64,000 nt of DNA. Source: Acidimicrobiia bacterium (lineage in GTDB: Bacteria > Actinomycetota > Acidimicrobiia > Acidimicrobiales > Aldehydirespiratoraceae). Below, piece by piece: positions 1-7,866 of the stretch. The stretch is taken from assembly GCA_022820805.1 (NCBI GenBank), contig JAJEEV010000014.1, forward strand, positions 1-64,000, read 5' to 3'. Position 1 is the stretch's first letter. Every line of letters begins with the position of its first letter. The notes beneath the pieces were generated by a model, which saw nothing but the letters and a program-made list of their open reading frames with translations, made no database searches and was not told where the DNA came from. Both the position numbers and the translations under genes were made by a program.

Positions 1-66
1 AGCGGCGTCCGCGTGGGTTCGCCCCTCCACAACAACAGCGGTGATCACCAGACGAGCCTTCGACAT
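1..66 (-). CDS. IS481-type transposase, N-terminal fragment (runs off window)
   Basis: An ATG on the reverse strand at 66-64 opens a frame reading MSKARLVITAVVVEGRTHAD up to the window edge. This N-terminus is typical of IS481/IS3-type DDE transposases, where it precedes the first helix-turn-helix used for binding the terminal repeats. Only 22 codons are visible, so neither the DDE catalytic domain nor intactness can be judged. The short direct repeats just upstream (91-126) fit the end of such an element. The assignment rests on remembered family resemblance of a short segment. Confidence 0.6.
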   Translation of the reverse strand, partial: MSKARLVITAVVVEGRTHADAA

Positions 67-90
67 GGCCCCACCCTGAAGGCGCTGCGA

Positions 91-126
91 AGGTTCCTAT
101 GTCTTGCACCATCAGGTTCCTATGTC
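91..126. repeat. Direct repeat upstream of the transposase (likely IS end)
   Basis: The 13-mer aggttcctatgtc occurs at 91-103 and again at 114-126, a 23-bp period, just upstream of the transposase start. Tandem copies close to an IS end are commonly transposase-binding sites. The exact outer end of the element is not resolvable; it probably lies at about 130-160. The reverse complement of the same 13-mer recurs at 24405-24417. Confidence 0.45.
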
Positions 127-179
127 CTGAACCAGCACACTGCCGGGGGCACCCGTTGTTGAGCGGCCTCGGGCGGCCG

Positions 180-1136
180 TCAGGACGGCTCGGTCGGTGT
201 GAGCGTGAAGGAGATCCGGTCGTAGTACAGGCGAGTGAGGCCCTCGAAGCCCGAGTCGGTGCCCACGATCAGCCACGCGCCGCCGGAGTCGTCCGCCTTC
301 ACGACGACGGGGCTGTCCATGCTGTCGAGGGTCTTGAGGCGGAACTCGTTGCCCACGATGTCGGGATGGCCCACCTTGCCGAGCACCGCCATCTGTGAGC
401 CGCCCCGGGACTGGTTGCCCTTGTCGATGTTCATCCGGAGATGCCCGATGCGGTCCGGCGCCGCCTCGGGCTCCGCGGTGGAGGCGCCCGCCTTCACGAA
501 CACGCTCGAGCCGGGGGAGCCGCCGATCCCGATCGACGCCAGCGCGGCATTGGTGGCTAGCTCCACGGTCGCCGACACGGTGTAGGAAGCCGCCGGGGTC
601 AGGCCGTTCACCCGCCGCTTCAGGTACATGAACAGATCGTCGCTGCGGTTGTGGCCCTGGACGTAGATGCCGGCGCCGTCGAGGCCGTCGGGCAGGGCCC
701 GGTGCCCGCCGTCGAGTTCGAAGATCGACTGGTCGTACTCCTCTGGCAGGTCGGCGAAATCGACTACCCAACCATCGGCGTCGGTCTCGAACGAGAAGTC
801 GAACTCGACCGGGTCCGAGCCGGGCTCGGGATCCTCGTTGCTCCCATCGGGCGCCTCCAGTTCTGATTCCTCCGGCTCGGTGGTGGTTGGTTCGGGTGTC
901 TCGGGCTCGGGATCGGGCGTCTCGGGTGTCTCGGGCTCGGGTGTCTCGGGATCGGTCACGGTCGGCTCGGTGGTGGTTGGCTCGGGCGCGTTTGGCTCGG
1001 TGATGGCTGGCTCGGACATGTCTGGAACGGTCGGTGCATCGCTGGTCGTGCAGCCCACGATGGCGATTGCCACGAATGCGGTCATCAGCCGCGGCCATCG
1101 TCTCGGACGCTGAGAAAGCAGGGATCCTCGCGTCAC
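180..1136 (-). CDS. Exported lipoprotein with Pro/Thr/Glu linker and jelly-roll-like domain
   Basis: 318 aa from a GTG at 1136; a later ATG at 1085 is the alternative start. The N-terminus has Arg residues, a hydrophobic stretch and a lipobox ending AIVGC, so it should be lipid-anchored outside the membrane. Next comes a low-complexity linker rich in EP, ET and TTTEP units (roughly residues 35-95), then a domain of about 210 residues beginning near FDFSFETDADGW. That domain has alternating beta-strand character and resembles carbohydrate-binding or jelly-roll modules, but I recognise no catalytic residues and no named family. The linker is encoded by short tandem repeats prone to length change. 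It is divergent from the flavin oxidoreductase gene on the right. Function is unknown; surface binding is a guess. Confidence 0.75.
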   Translation of the reverse strand: MTRGSLLSQRPRRWPRLMTAFVAIAIVGCTTSDAPTVPDMSEPAITEPNAPEPTTTEPTVTDPETPEPETPETPDPEPETPEPTTTEPEESELEAPDGSNEDPEPGSDPVEFDFSFETDADGWVVDFADLPEEYDQSIFELDGGHRALPDGLDGAGIYVQGHNRSDDLFMYLKRRVNGLTPAASYTVSATVELATNAALASIGIGGSPGSSVFVKAGASTAEPEAAPDRIGHLRMNIDKGNQSRGGSQMAVLGKVGHPDIVGNEFRLKTLDSMDSPVVVKADDSGGAWLIVGTDSGFEGLTRLYYDRISFTLTPTEPS

Positions 1137-1310
1137 CGACACCACAGGAACTGCACCGTACCGGTGGAAGCTGCCTCCTAGACCGGAACCCCGACGCCGG
1201 CGGCCGCTCCGATGGCCACGCCCGACAGCGCATAGGCCGCTCCGTTCCGCCGGCGGCGTATCTTGCCGGTGTGAGCCGCAGCCATCCGAGCCCGCACTGA
1301 GGCCGGGCCG

Positions 1311-2510
1311 GTGACCTCCATAGACCCCTTCGCGCCGGCACGGCTCGGGCCGGTGACGCTTCGCAACCGGATCATCAAGGCGGCCACCTTCGAGGGAGTG
1401 ATGCCCGAAGCGCTGGCAACCCCCGAGCTCGTCGAGTACCACCGGACGGTGGCCGCCGGCGGCGCGGGCATGTCCACCGTCGCCTACCTGGCCGTGGCCC
1501 CCGAGGGGCGCACCCACGCCGAGTGCATCTGGCTCCGACCCGAGGCCGTGGCCGGACTGCGCCGCCTCACCGACGCCATCCACGCCGAGGGCGCCGCCGC
1601 CAGCGCCCAGATCGGCCACGCCGGCCCGGTCGCCAACTCCCGCTCCAACAAGGCAACCTCCATCGCCCCCAGCAAACGCTTCAACCCCCTCGCCCTCCGC
1701 ATCATCCGGGCCGCCACCGACACCGACATCGCCCGCATCACCGACGACTACGCCCGGGCCGCCCGCCTCGTCGCCGACAGCGGCTTCGACGCCATCGAGA
1801 TCCACCTCGGGCACAACTACCTGCTCAGCGCTTTCCTCAGCCCCGGCCTCAACCAGCGCACCGACTCCTGGGGCGGCACCCTCGCCAACCGGGCCCGCTT
1901 CGGTCGCCAAGCCGTGCAGGCCGTGAGGGCCGCGGTGGGCGACAAACTGGCCGTGATCGCCAAGATCAACATGAACGACGGCATGCCCGGCGGCCTCAAG
2001 GACGACGAGAGCCTCGAAGTGGCCCGCATGCTCCAGGACGACGGCGCGCTCGACGCCCTCGAACTCACCGGCGGCAGCTCCTTCGGCAACCCCATGTACC
2101 TGTTCCGGGGCGACGCCCCCCGCGACGAGTTCGCGGCCACCCTCCCGCCCCACGCCCGGCTCGGGTTCAAGCTGGCCGGGGCCAAGCTCATGCCCGACTA
2201 CCCCTTCGAGGAGGCCTACTTCCTGCCCAAGGCCCGCCGCTTCCTCGAAGCCCTCGACATGCCGCTGATCCTGCTCGGTGGCATCAACCGGCTCGACACC
2301 GTTCAGTCCGCCCTCGACGAGGGGTTCGCCTACGTGGCCATGGCCCGGGCCCTGCTGCGCCAACCCGACCTGATCACCCAGTGGCAGGCCGGCACCGCCC
2401 ACGAGAGCAACTGCATCCACTGCAACCGCTGCATGCCCACCATCTACAGCGGCACCCGCTGCGTCCTCGACCACCCCGAGCCCCTGGCCGTCGGCCGCCC
2501 CATCATCTGA
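1311..2510 (+). CDS. Old Yellow Enzyme-family NADH:flavin oxidoreductase
   Basis: 399 aa, GTG start. It is an FMN TIM barrel of the OYE/2,4-dienoyl-CoA reductase family: N-terminal LGPVTLRNRII, a QIGHAG segment on the FMN/substrate side, the IHLGHNYLLSAFLSPGLNQR segment and a C-terminal LLGGIN phosphate-binding strand. Close to the end is a cysteine set CIHCNRCM followed by Cys about ten residues on, the pattern that binds a 4Fe-4S cluster in dienoyl-CoA reductase and trimethylamine dehydrogenase. The large C-terminal FAD/NAD domains of those enzymes are absent, so an external electron donor is likely. Expected role is reduction of an activated C=C bond or a related flavin reaction; the substrate is unknown. 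Stands alone between a lipoprotein gene and mshC. Confidence 0.85.
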   Translation: MTSIDPFAPARLGPVTLRNRIIKAATFEGVMPEALATPELVEYHRTVAAGGAGMSTVAYLAVAPEGRTHAECIWLRPEAVAGLRRLTDAIHAEGAAASAQIGHAGPVANSRSNKATSIAPSKRFNPLALRIIRAATDTDIARITDDYARAARLVADSGFDAIEIHLGHNYLLSAFLSPGLNQRTDSWGGTLANRARFGRQAVQAVRAAVGDKLAVIAKINMNDGMPGGLKDDESLEVARMLQDDGALDALELTGGSSFGNPMYLFRGDAPRDEFAATLPPHARLGFKLAGAKLMPDYPFEEAYFLPKARRFLEALDMPLILLGGINRLDTVQSALDEGFAYVAMARALLRQPDLITQWQAGTAHESNCIHCNRCMPTIYSGTRCVLDHPEPLAVGRPII

Positions 2511-2539
2511 CCAGCACCCGGCCCATGAGCCGGGACGCA

Positions 2540-2580
2540 GATTTCTCGGGAGCGCAGCGTGTCGCCAGCGCACAGAAATC
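2540..2580. terminator. Imperfect inverted repeat downstream of the OYE gene
   Basis: GATTTCT at 2540-2546 is matched by AGAAATC at 2574-2580, with further GC-rich partial pairing inside. It lies 30 bp after the oxidoreductase stop and could act as a transcription terminator, but there is no clear T tract. Confidence 0.3.
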
Positions 2581-2673
2581 GCACCAAGAAATCCCGGGGA
2601 CCCGGTAGGGGCTGCTCCTGGACGTCTCCGGCGCCCTGTTCGCTCGGTGCTAGGGCTGTTGAGGGGCGAGCGG

Positions 2674-2688
2674 TAGCCTCGGATCGTG
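2674..2688 (+). promoter_or_regulatory. -10 box and leaderless start of mshC
   Basis: TAGCCT at 2674-2679 is followed after 6 nt by the GTG start at 2686. That spacing would put the transcription start at or next to the start codon. No good -35 hexamer is visible. Confidence 0.45.
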
Positions 2689-3963
2689 CGTCTGTACGAC
2701 ACCGCGCGGCGGGCTGTGGTGCCCTTCGAGCCGTCGCCGCCGCCCGCGGAGGTGCGCATCTACGTGTGCGGCATCACCCCCTACGACAGCACCCATCTCG
2801 GGCACGCCAACACCTATCTGGCCTACGACCTGCTGATCCGACGCCTTGAGGACCTCGGCCACCGGGTGCGCATGGTGCGCAACATCACCGACGTGGACGA
2901 CTCGATACTGCCCAAGGCCCGCGAGCTCGGGGTGGACTTCCTGGAGCTGGCCGCAGCCGAGACGGCCCGCTTCCACTGCGACATGGAGGACCTCAACACC
3001 CGGCCCGCCGCCGCTGAGCCTAAAGCCACCGAATGGGTGGCCGAGATGGTCGGGCTCATCGAGCAGCTGACCGCCGCGGGCCACACCTACACCGTCGAGG
3101 GCATCACCTGGTTCGACGTCTCCACCTGGGAGGACTTCGGTCGGCTCGGCGGCTACAGCGACGCCACCATGCGGGAGCTGTCCGCCGAGCGGGGCGGCAC
3201 CCCCAACGACCCCCGCCAGCGCAGCCCGCTCGACTTCGTGCTGTGGCAGCCCTCGGCCTCCGACGAGCCCTCGTGGGACTCGCCGTTCGGGCCTGGCCGC
3301 CCCGGCTGGCACATCGAGTGCAGCGCCATGGCGATGGGGCTGCTCGGCGCCACCATCGACATCCACGGCGGCGGCAGTGACCTGATCTTCCCCCACCACG
3401 AGTGCGAGATGGCCCAGAGCGAGGCCGCCACCGGCACGACGTTCGTCAGGCACTGGATGCACTGCGGGATGGTCGGCTACGAGGGCACCAAGATGTCGAA
3501 GTCGCTGGGGAACCTGGTGTTCGTCAGCGACCTCTGCAAGGACAGCGCCCCGGCTGCGGTGCGCCTCGCCCTCATGGGCCACCACTACCGCGACGACTGG
3601 GAATGGCAAGACGGCGACATCGCCGAGTCCGAGGTCCTGCTCGACACTCTCAACGAGGCCGTGCGCCACGGCACCCCGGGCCCTCGCACCCCGGGCGACG
3701 CGCCCCCAGCCCGGGCCGTGCGGACCAGCGGCGCCACAGGCCCCGGAGCCGCGGGCGGAGGCGGCCCGGCCCCCTACGCCCAGCGGCTGCGCGACGCGCT
3801 CGACGACGACCTCGACGCGCCCCGGGCCCGGGCCGTGCTGGCCGAGATAGCCGATGCCGTCCTCGCCGGTCAGCTCGACGACACCGCGCCGGGCGTGCTG
3901 GCCGAGCTGTGCGCCCTCTGCGGGATAGCCCTGGATCCAGACTCGTCGCCCGCCTCGCGGTGA
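2686..3963 (+). CDS. mshC: L-cysteine:1D-myo-inositol 2-amino-2-deoxy-glucopyranoside ligase (mycothiol biosynthesis)
   Basis: 425 aa, GTG start, near the usual length for MshC. The enzyme joins cysteine to GlcN-inositol with ATP, the third step of mycothiol synthesis in the actinobacterial cytosol. It is a CysRS paralogue. The diagnostic MshC version of the first motif is visible (YVCGITPYD with Cys28, then THLGHA at 36-41) in place of the CysRS CGPTVYD. Zinc-site residues Cys28, Cys212 in WHIEC and His237/238 in PHHE are present, and KMSKS lies at 269-273. The true CysRS follows immediately, which removes doubt about which paralogue is which. Its stop overlaps the start of a small duplicated frame (3960-4046). 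A Pro/Ala/Gly-rich insert at about residues 330-362 precedes the C-terminal helices. Confidence 0.93.
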   Translation: MRLYDTARRAVVPFEPSPPPAEVRIYVCGITPYDSTHLGHANTYLAYDLLIRRLEDLGHRVRMVRNITDVDDSILPKARELGVDFLELAAAETARFHCDMEDLNTRPAAAEPKATEWVAEMVGLIEQLTAAGHTYTVEGITWFDVSTWEDFGRLGGYSDATMRELSAERGGTPNDPRQRSPLDFVLWQPSASDEPSWDSPFGPGRPGWHIECSAMAMGLLGATIDIHGGGSDLIFPHHECEMAQSEAATGTTFVRHWMHCGMVGYEGTKMSKSLGNLVFVSDLCKDSAPAAVRLALMGHHYRDDWEWQDGDIAESEVLLDTLNEAVRHGTPGPRTPGDAPPARAVRTSGATGPGAAGGGGPAPYAQRLRDALDDDLDAPRARAVLAEIADAVLAGQLDDTAPGVLAELCALCGIALDPDSSPASR

Positions 3964-4046
3964 TCTCGCTGTACGACTCCCGCACGGGCCGCGGCTCGAT
4001 CGCTGTCGAATCCGCTGGGGTCCGCTGGGGCTCGGAGCTGCGGTGA
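3960..4046 (+). CDS. 28-codon mini-ORF made by duplication of the cysS start
   Basis: A GTG at 3960 overlaps the mshC stop (GTGA). It opens a frame starting ISLYDS, which copies the beginning of CysS (ISLYDT), and ends with TGA at 4044-4046, overlapping the true cysS GTG at 4043. The 20-nt block at 3958-3977 and that at 4041-4060 differ at one base. The copies are 83 bp apart, so they lie in different frames. The mini-ORF is thus coupled at both ends and could pass ribosomes from mshC to cysS. Whether the peptide itself matters is unknown; it may simply be a recent slippage product. Confidence 0.4.
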   Translation: MISLYDSRTGRGSIAVESAGVRWGSELR

Positions 4047-5440
4047 TCTCGCTCTACGACACCGTCACGGCCGAGGTGCGTCCCTTGGCGCTTCGAGAGC
4101 CGGGCAAGGTGTCGCTGTACGCCTGCGGGCCGACCGTGTACGACCATCCCCACCTGGGCCACGCCCGCTCCGCCCTCACCTACGACCTGCTGCGCCGCTA
4201 CCTGGAATGGCGGGGCCTCGACGTGCGCCACGTGGCCAACATCACCGACATCGACGACAACATCATCAACCGGGCACGGGACGAGGACCGCACCGAGGGC
4301 GAGGTGGCCGTCGAGTGGGAGGCCGTCTACGTCGACGCCATGGCGAGGCTCGACGTGCTCGACCCCCACGACCGGCCCCGAGCCACCGAATGGGTCACCG
4401 AGATGGTCGACTTCGTCGGCCGGATCATGGACGCCGGCGCGGCCTACACCACCCCCACCGGCGTGTACCTGAGGGTGCGGGACGTGGACGGCTACGGCGA
4501 CCTGGTGCACCGCGACCTCGACGACCTGCGGGCCTCGGCCGGAGCCAGGGTCGAGGTCGACGAGGCCAAGGAGGACCCCCTCGACTTCGCCCTGTGGAAG
4601 GCGGCCAAGCCCGACGAGCCGTCGTGGCCGTCGCCGTGGGGGCCGGGCCGCCCCGGCTGGCACATCGAGTGCGTGGCCATGAGCCTGGGCATCCTCGGCG
4701 ACGGCTTCGACATCCACGGCGGCGGCAACGACCTGGTGTTCCCGCACCACACCAACGAGCGGGCCGAGGCGCTGGCCGTGGGCCGGCCGTTCGCCCGCCA
4801 CTGGGTGCACAACGCCATGCTCAACATCGAGGGCACCAAGATGTCGAAGTCGCTGGGCAACTACCGCACCGTGGTGGAGATGCTCGACGAGCACCCGCTC
4901 AACGGCCGAGCCTTCCGCCTGCTGGTGCTGCAGACCCACTACCGCAAGACCATGGAGGTCAATCCCGAGCTGATGGCCTCGGCCCGGGCCGCCATACAGC
5001 GCCTCGACGCGCTAGCCCGCCGTGCCTCCGCCGCCGGCATCGCCGTCCAGACTGGTGCGGCTGCTGCAGACCCTCGAGCCGACGGGGGAGCGGTCGAGGC
5101 GTTCCGGGCGGCCATGGACGACGACCTGGGCACCCCCCAGGCTTTGGCGGTGGTCTTCGACACGCTGCATCGGGCCAACACGGCCCTCGACCGCGGCTCC
5201 ACCGATGCTCAGGCTCTGGCGGCCACCGTGTTCGAGCTGGCCGGGGCGCTCGGCGTGGCTGTGGACGCGGGCGGCCGCGGCGCCGATGAAGACGGTGCGA
5301 TCGAGGACCTGGTGGCGCGGCGGCAGGCGGCCAGGGACGCTCGGGACTGGGGCACGGCCGACGCTCTGCGCGACGAGCTGTCTGCCCTTGGTGTGGTGGT
5401 GGAAGACACGCCGGCCGGTCCGGTCTGGCACCGGAAGTGA
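4043..5440 (+). CDS. cysS: Cysteinyl-tRNA synthetase
   Basis: 465 aa, GTG start, normal CysRS length. It charges tRNA-Cys in the cytosol. Visible signatures are YACGPTVYD with zinc ligand Cys28, the HIGH-class HLGH at 37-40, WHIEC, the zinc-binding FPHHTNE segment and KMSKS at 266-270. The C-terminal half carries the helical DALR-type region and ends in EDTPAGPVWHRK, typical of CysRS. It directly follows mshC; this pairing of two cysteine-activating paralogues looks like a tandem duplication that diverged. Translation is probably coupled to the upstream mini-ORF by GTGA overlap. Confidence 0.95.
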   Translation: MISLYDTVTAEVRPLALREPGKVSLYACGPTVYDHPHLGHARSALTYDLLRRYLEWRGLDVRHVANITDIDDNIINRARDEDRTEGEVAVEWEAVYVDAMARLDVLDPHDRPRATEWVTEMVDFVGRIMDAGAAYTTPTGVYLRVRDVDGYGDLVHRDLDDLRASAGARVEVDEAKEDPLDFALWKAAKPDEPSWPSPWGPGRPGWHIECVAMSLGILGDGFDIHGGGNDLVFPHHTNERAEALAVGRPFARHWVHNAMLNIEGTKMSKSLGNYRTVVEMLDEHPLNGRAFRLLVLQTHYRKTMEVNPELMASARAAIQRLDALARRASAAGIAVQTGAAAADPRADGGAVEAFRAAMDDDLGTPQALAVVFDTLHRANTALDRGSTDAQALAATVFELAGALGVAVDAGGRGADEDGAIEDLVARRQAARDARDWGTADALRDELSALGVVVEDTPAGPVWHRK

Positions 5441-5533
5441 GCCCGCACGCCACGGCGAACGAGATTGGGGCAGAAATGGGTGTCCAGCATCCATTTGGTC
5501 GCCAATTGCGGGCAGGGAGAGGGTGAGGTTGGC

Positions 5534-7813
5534 GTGAGTGTGCTGGGCAACCGGGTGCTGCGCACCGAGGACCCGCGGATGCTCACCGAAGGCGCCCGCT
5601 ACGTGGCCGACCTCCGCCTCGACGCAGAGGCCCACGCCTGCTTTGTGCGCTCCACGGTCGCTCACGGGCGCCTGATCGGGGTGGACACCGCCGACGCCCG
5701 GACCAAGCCCGGAGTGCTCGGAGTGTTCACCGCGGCCGACCTGGACCTGCCCGACCTCAAGCCGATACCGATGGTCAACCAGCAGATGGCCCGCCCGGTG
5801 CTGGCCCGCGACACCGTCCGGTTCGTGGGCGAACCGGTGGCAGTGATCGTGGCCGAGACGCCCGCGGCAGCTGCCGACGCGGCCGAGCACGTGTTCGTCG
5901 ACATCGAGCCGCAGCCCGCCGCGGTGACGCTGGCCGACGCGGCCGCCGGCGACACGCTGGTCCACCCACCCGCCGGCACCAACATCGCCTTCGACATGCC
6001 GCCCACCAGCGACATGGAGGTCCCGCTGGACTTGTCGGGCTGCGATGTGGTGGTGACCGGGACGCTGGCCGACCAGCGGCTGGCCGCGGTGCCGCTGGAG
6101 CCCCGGTCGGCGGCGGTCGAATGGTCCGCCGACGGCGCCCGGCTCACGTTCCACGCCTCCACCCAGGCCCCGCACCGGGTGCGCGACACGCTGGCCGGCC
6201 TCTACGGGCTCGACAAGGACGCCGTGCGGGTGGTCACTGCCGACGTGGGCGGCGGATTCGGGGCCAAGGGCACCCCGTCGCCGGAGGAGCTCGTCCTGGC
6301 CGGACTGGCCCGGGCCGTTGCCCGGCCGGTGAAGTGGACCGAGTCCCGGGCCGAGAACCTCACCGCGTCGGTGCACGGCCGGGGCCAGACCCAGCGGTTC
6401 CGTCTCGGCGGCACCGGCAGCGGCCGCATCACCCACTACGAGATCGAGGTCGTCCAGGACGCGGGCGCCTACCCGATGATCGGCGCCTTCCTGCCGACCT
6501 ACACCCGCAAGGTGCTCACCGGCTGCTACGACATCGCCCACAGCGCCGCCAGCGGGCGCAGCTACGTCACCAACACCGCTCCCGTGACCGCCTACCGGGG
6601 TGCGGGCCGGCCCGAGGCCGTCTTCGCCATCGAGCGGGCCGTGGACCTCTATGCGGCCGAGATCGGCATGGATCCCGCCGAGGTGCGCCGCCGCAACTTC
6701 GTGGGCCCCGAGCGCTTCCCGTACACCAACCCCGTGGGCGCCATCTACGACTCCGGCGACTACGGGACCGCCCTCGAGCGGACGCTGGACACGGCCCGGT
6801 ACGACGACCTGCGAGCCGAGCAGGCCGCCCGTCGCGCCCGGACCGACGCCGGCGACGACCCGACGCTGCTCGGCATCGGCATCGCCTCGTTCGTGGAGAG
6901 CACCTCGAGCGGCCCCAGCGAGCTGGGGGAGGTCGAGCTCGCGGCCGACGGCAAGCTGATCGTGCGCAGCGGCGCCACCGCGTTCGGGCAGGGCCACGCC
7001 ACCTGCTGGGCCATGATCGCGGCCGACGCCACCGGCGTGCCGCTGGACCACATAGCCGTCATCTCCGGCGACACCGCCGAGATCGCCACCAGCGGGCTGA
7101 CGGCCGCCTCCCGCTCCGCCCAACTGGCCGGCTCGGCCGTGCTGACCGCGGCCCGGCACCTGGTGGACCTGGCCCGCGCCCAGGCCGCGACCCTATTGGA
7201 GGCCGCCGAAGCCGACGTGGTGCTCGACACGGCCGCGGGGGCCTTCCATGTGGTCGGCTCGCCCCGTCCCCGGGTCGGCTGGACCGACATCGCGGCCGAA
7301 GCGGCCGCGGCCGGCGGGGCCCCGCTCGCCGCAGCCTCGGACTTCGAGCAGCCCGACAACACGTACGCCTTCGGGTGCCATGTGGCCGCCGTCGAGGTGG
7401 ACTCGGTGACGGGCCGGACGACCCTGCGGAGCATCACCGCGTGCGATGACGCCGGCACGCTCATCAACCCGTTGATCGCAGAGGGCCAGATCCACGGCGG
7501 CATCGCCCAGGGCGCGGCCCAGGTGCTGCTCGAGGAGATCGTCTACGACGGCGATGGCAACCCGCTGGCCGCCAACCTCGTCGACTACCCGGCCGTGTCG
7601 GCCCCCGACCTGCCCAGCTTCGACCTCGTGACCATGGAGACCCCCACCCCGCTCAACCCCCTCGGCGCCAAGGGCATCGGCGAGTCGGGCACCATCGGCG
7701 CCGGCCCCGCCATCCTCAACGCCGTGTGCGACGCCCTCTCCCACCGAGGCGTCCACCACCTAGACATGCCCACCACCCCCCAAAGAATCTGGAGAGCCTT
7801 AACCCACCGCTGA
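5534..7813 (+). CDS. Molybdenum hydroxylase large subunit (xanthine/aldehyde/CO dehydrogenase family)
   Basis: 759 aa. I chose the GTG at 5534 because a strong ribosome site (gggagagggtgagg) precedes it. It belongs to the CoxL/XdhB family that holds the Mo-molybdopterin cytosine dinucleotide. GGGFGAK is the molybdopterin-contacting loop, AYRGAGR lies at 353-359, and GIGESG near the C-terminus carries the catalytic glutamate. The AYRGAGR loop lacks the Cys of true CO dehydrogenases (AYRCSFR), so this is an aldehyde, purine or aromatic-type hydroxylase. No FAD (CoxM) or 2Fe-2S (CoxS) subunit gene lies next to it, and no maturation genes are in the window, so partners must be encoded elsewhere. 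Confidence 0.88.
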   Translation: MSVLGNRVLRTEDPRMLTEGARYVADLRLDAEAHACFVRSTVAHGRLIGVDTADARTKPGVLGVFTAADLDLPDLKPIPMVNQQMARPVLARDTVRFVGEPVAVIVAETPAAAADAAEHVFVDIEPQPAAVTLADAAAGDTLVHPPAGTNIAFDMPPTSDMEVPLDLSGCDVVVTGTLADQRLAAVPLEPRSAAVEWSADGARLTFHASTQAPHRVRDTLAGLYGLDKDAVRVVTADVGGGFGAKGTPSPEELVLAGLARAVARPVKWTESRAENLTASVHGRGQTQRFRLGGTGSGRITHYEIEVVQDAGAYPMIGAFLPTYTRKVLTGCYDIAHSAASGRSYVTNTAPVTAYRGAGRPEAVFAIERAVDLYAAEIGMDPAEVRRRNFVGPERFPYTNPVGAIYDSGDYGTALERTLDTARYDDLRAEQAARRARTDAGDDPTLLGIGIASFVESTSSGPSELGEVELAADGKLIVRSGATAFGQGHATCWAMIAADATGVPLDHIAVISGDTAEIATSGLTAASRSAQLAGSAVLTAARHLVDLARAQAATLLEAAEADVVLDTAAGAFHVVGSPRPRVGWTDIAAEAAAAGGAPLAAASDFEQPDNTYAFGCHVAAVEVDSVTGRTTLRSITACDDAGTLINPLIAEGQIHGGIAQGAAQVLLEEIVYDGDGNPLAANLVDYPAVSAPDLPSFDLVTMETPTPLNPLGAKGIGESGTIGAGPAILNAVCDALSHRGVHHLDMPTTPQRIWRALTHR

Positions 7814-7833
7814 CCCACGCCGTGGATGATCTT

Positions 7834-7850
7834 CATTCACACCATGAATG
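7834..7850. terminator. Short palindrome between convergent genes
   Basis: CATTCA at 7834-7839 pairs with TGAATG at 7845-7850 in a locally AT-rich stretch between the ends of two convergent genes. It may be a weak bidirectional terminator. Confidence 0.3.
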
Positions 7851-7866
7851 GATTACAGCTGTTGGG

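Noticed and set aside
1137-2759. Long open reverse-strand frame continuing upstream of the lipoprotein across the OYE gene
   Set aside because: It is antisense to a clear flavin oxidoreductase and has low-complexity, high Gly/Val/Ala composition; high GC leaves such frames open by chance.
5534-7813. Aerobic CO dehydrogenase (CoxL form I)
   Set aside because: The diagnostic AYRCSFR active-site loop is AYRGAGR here.
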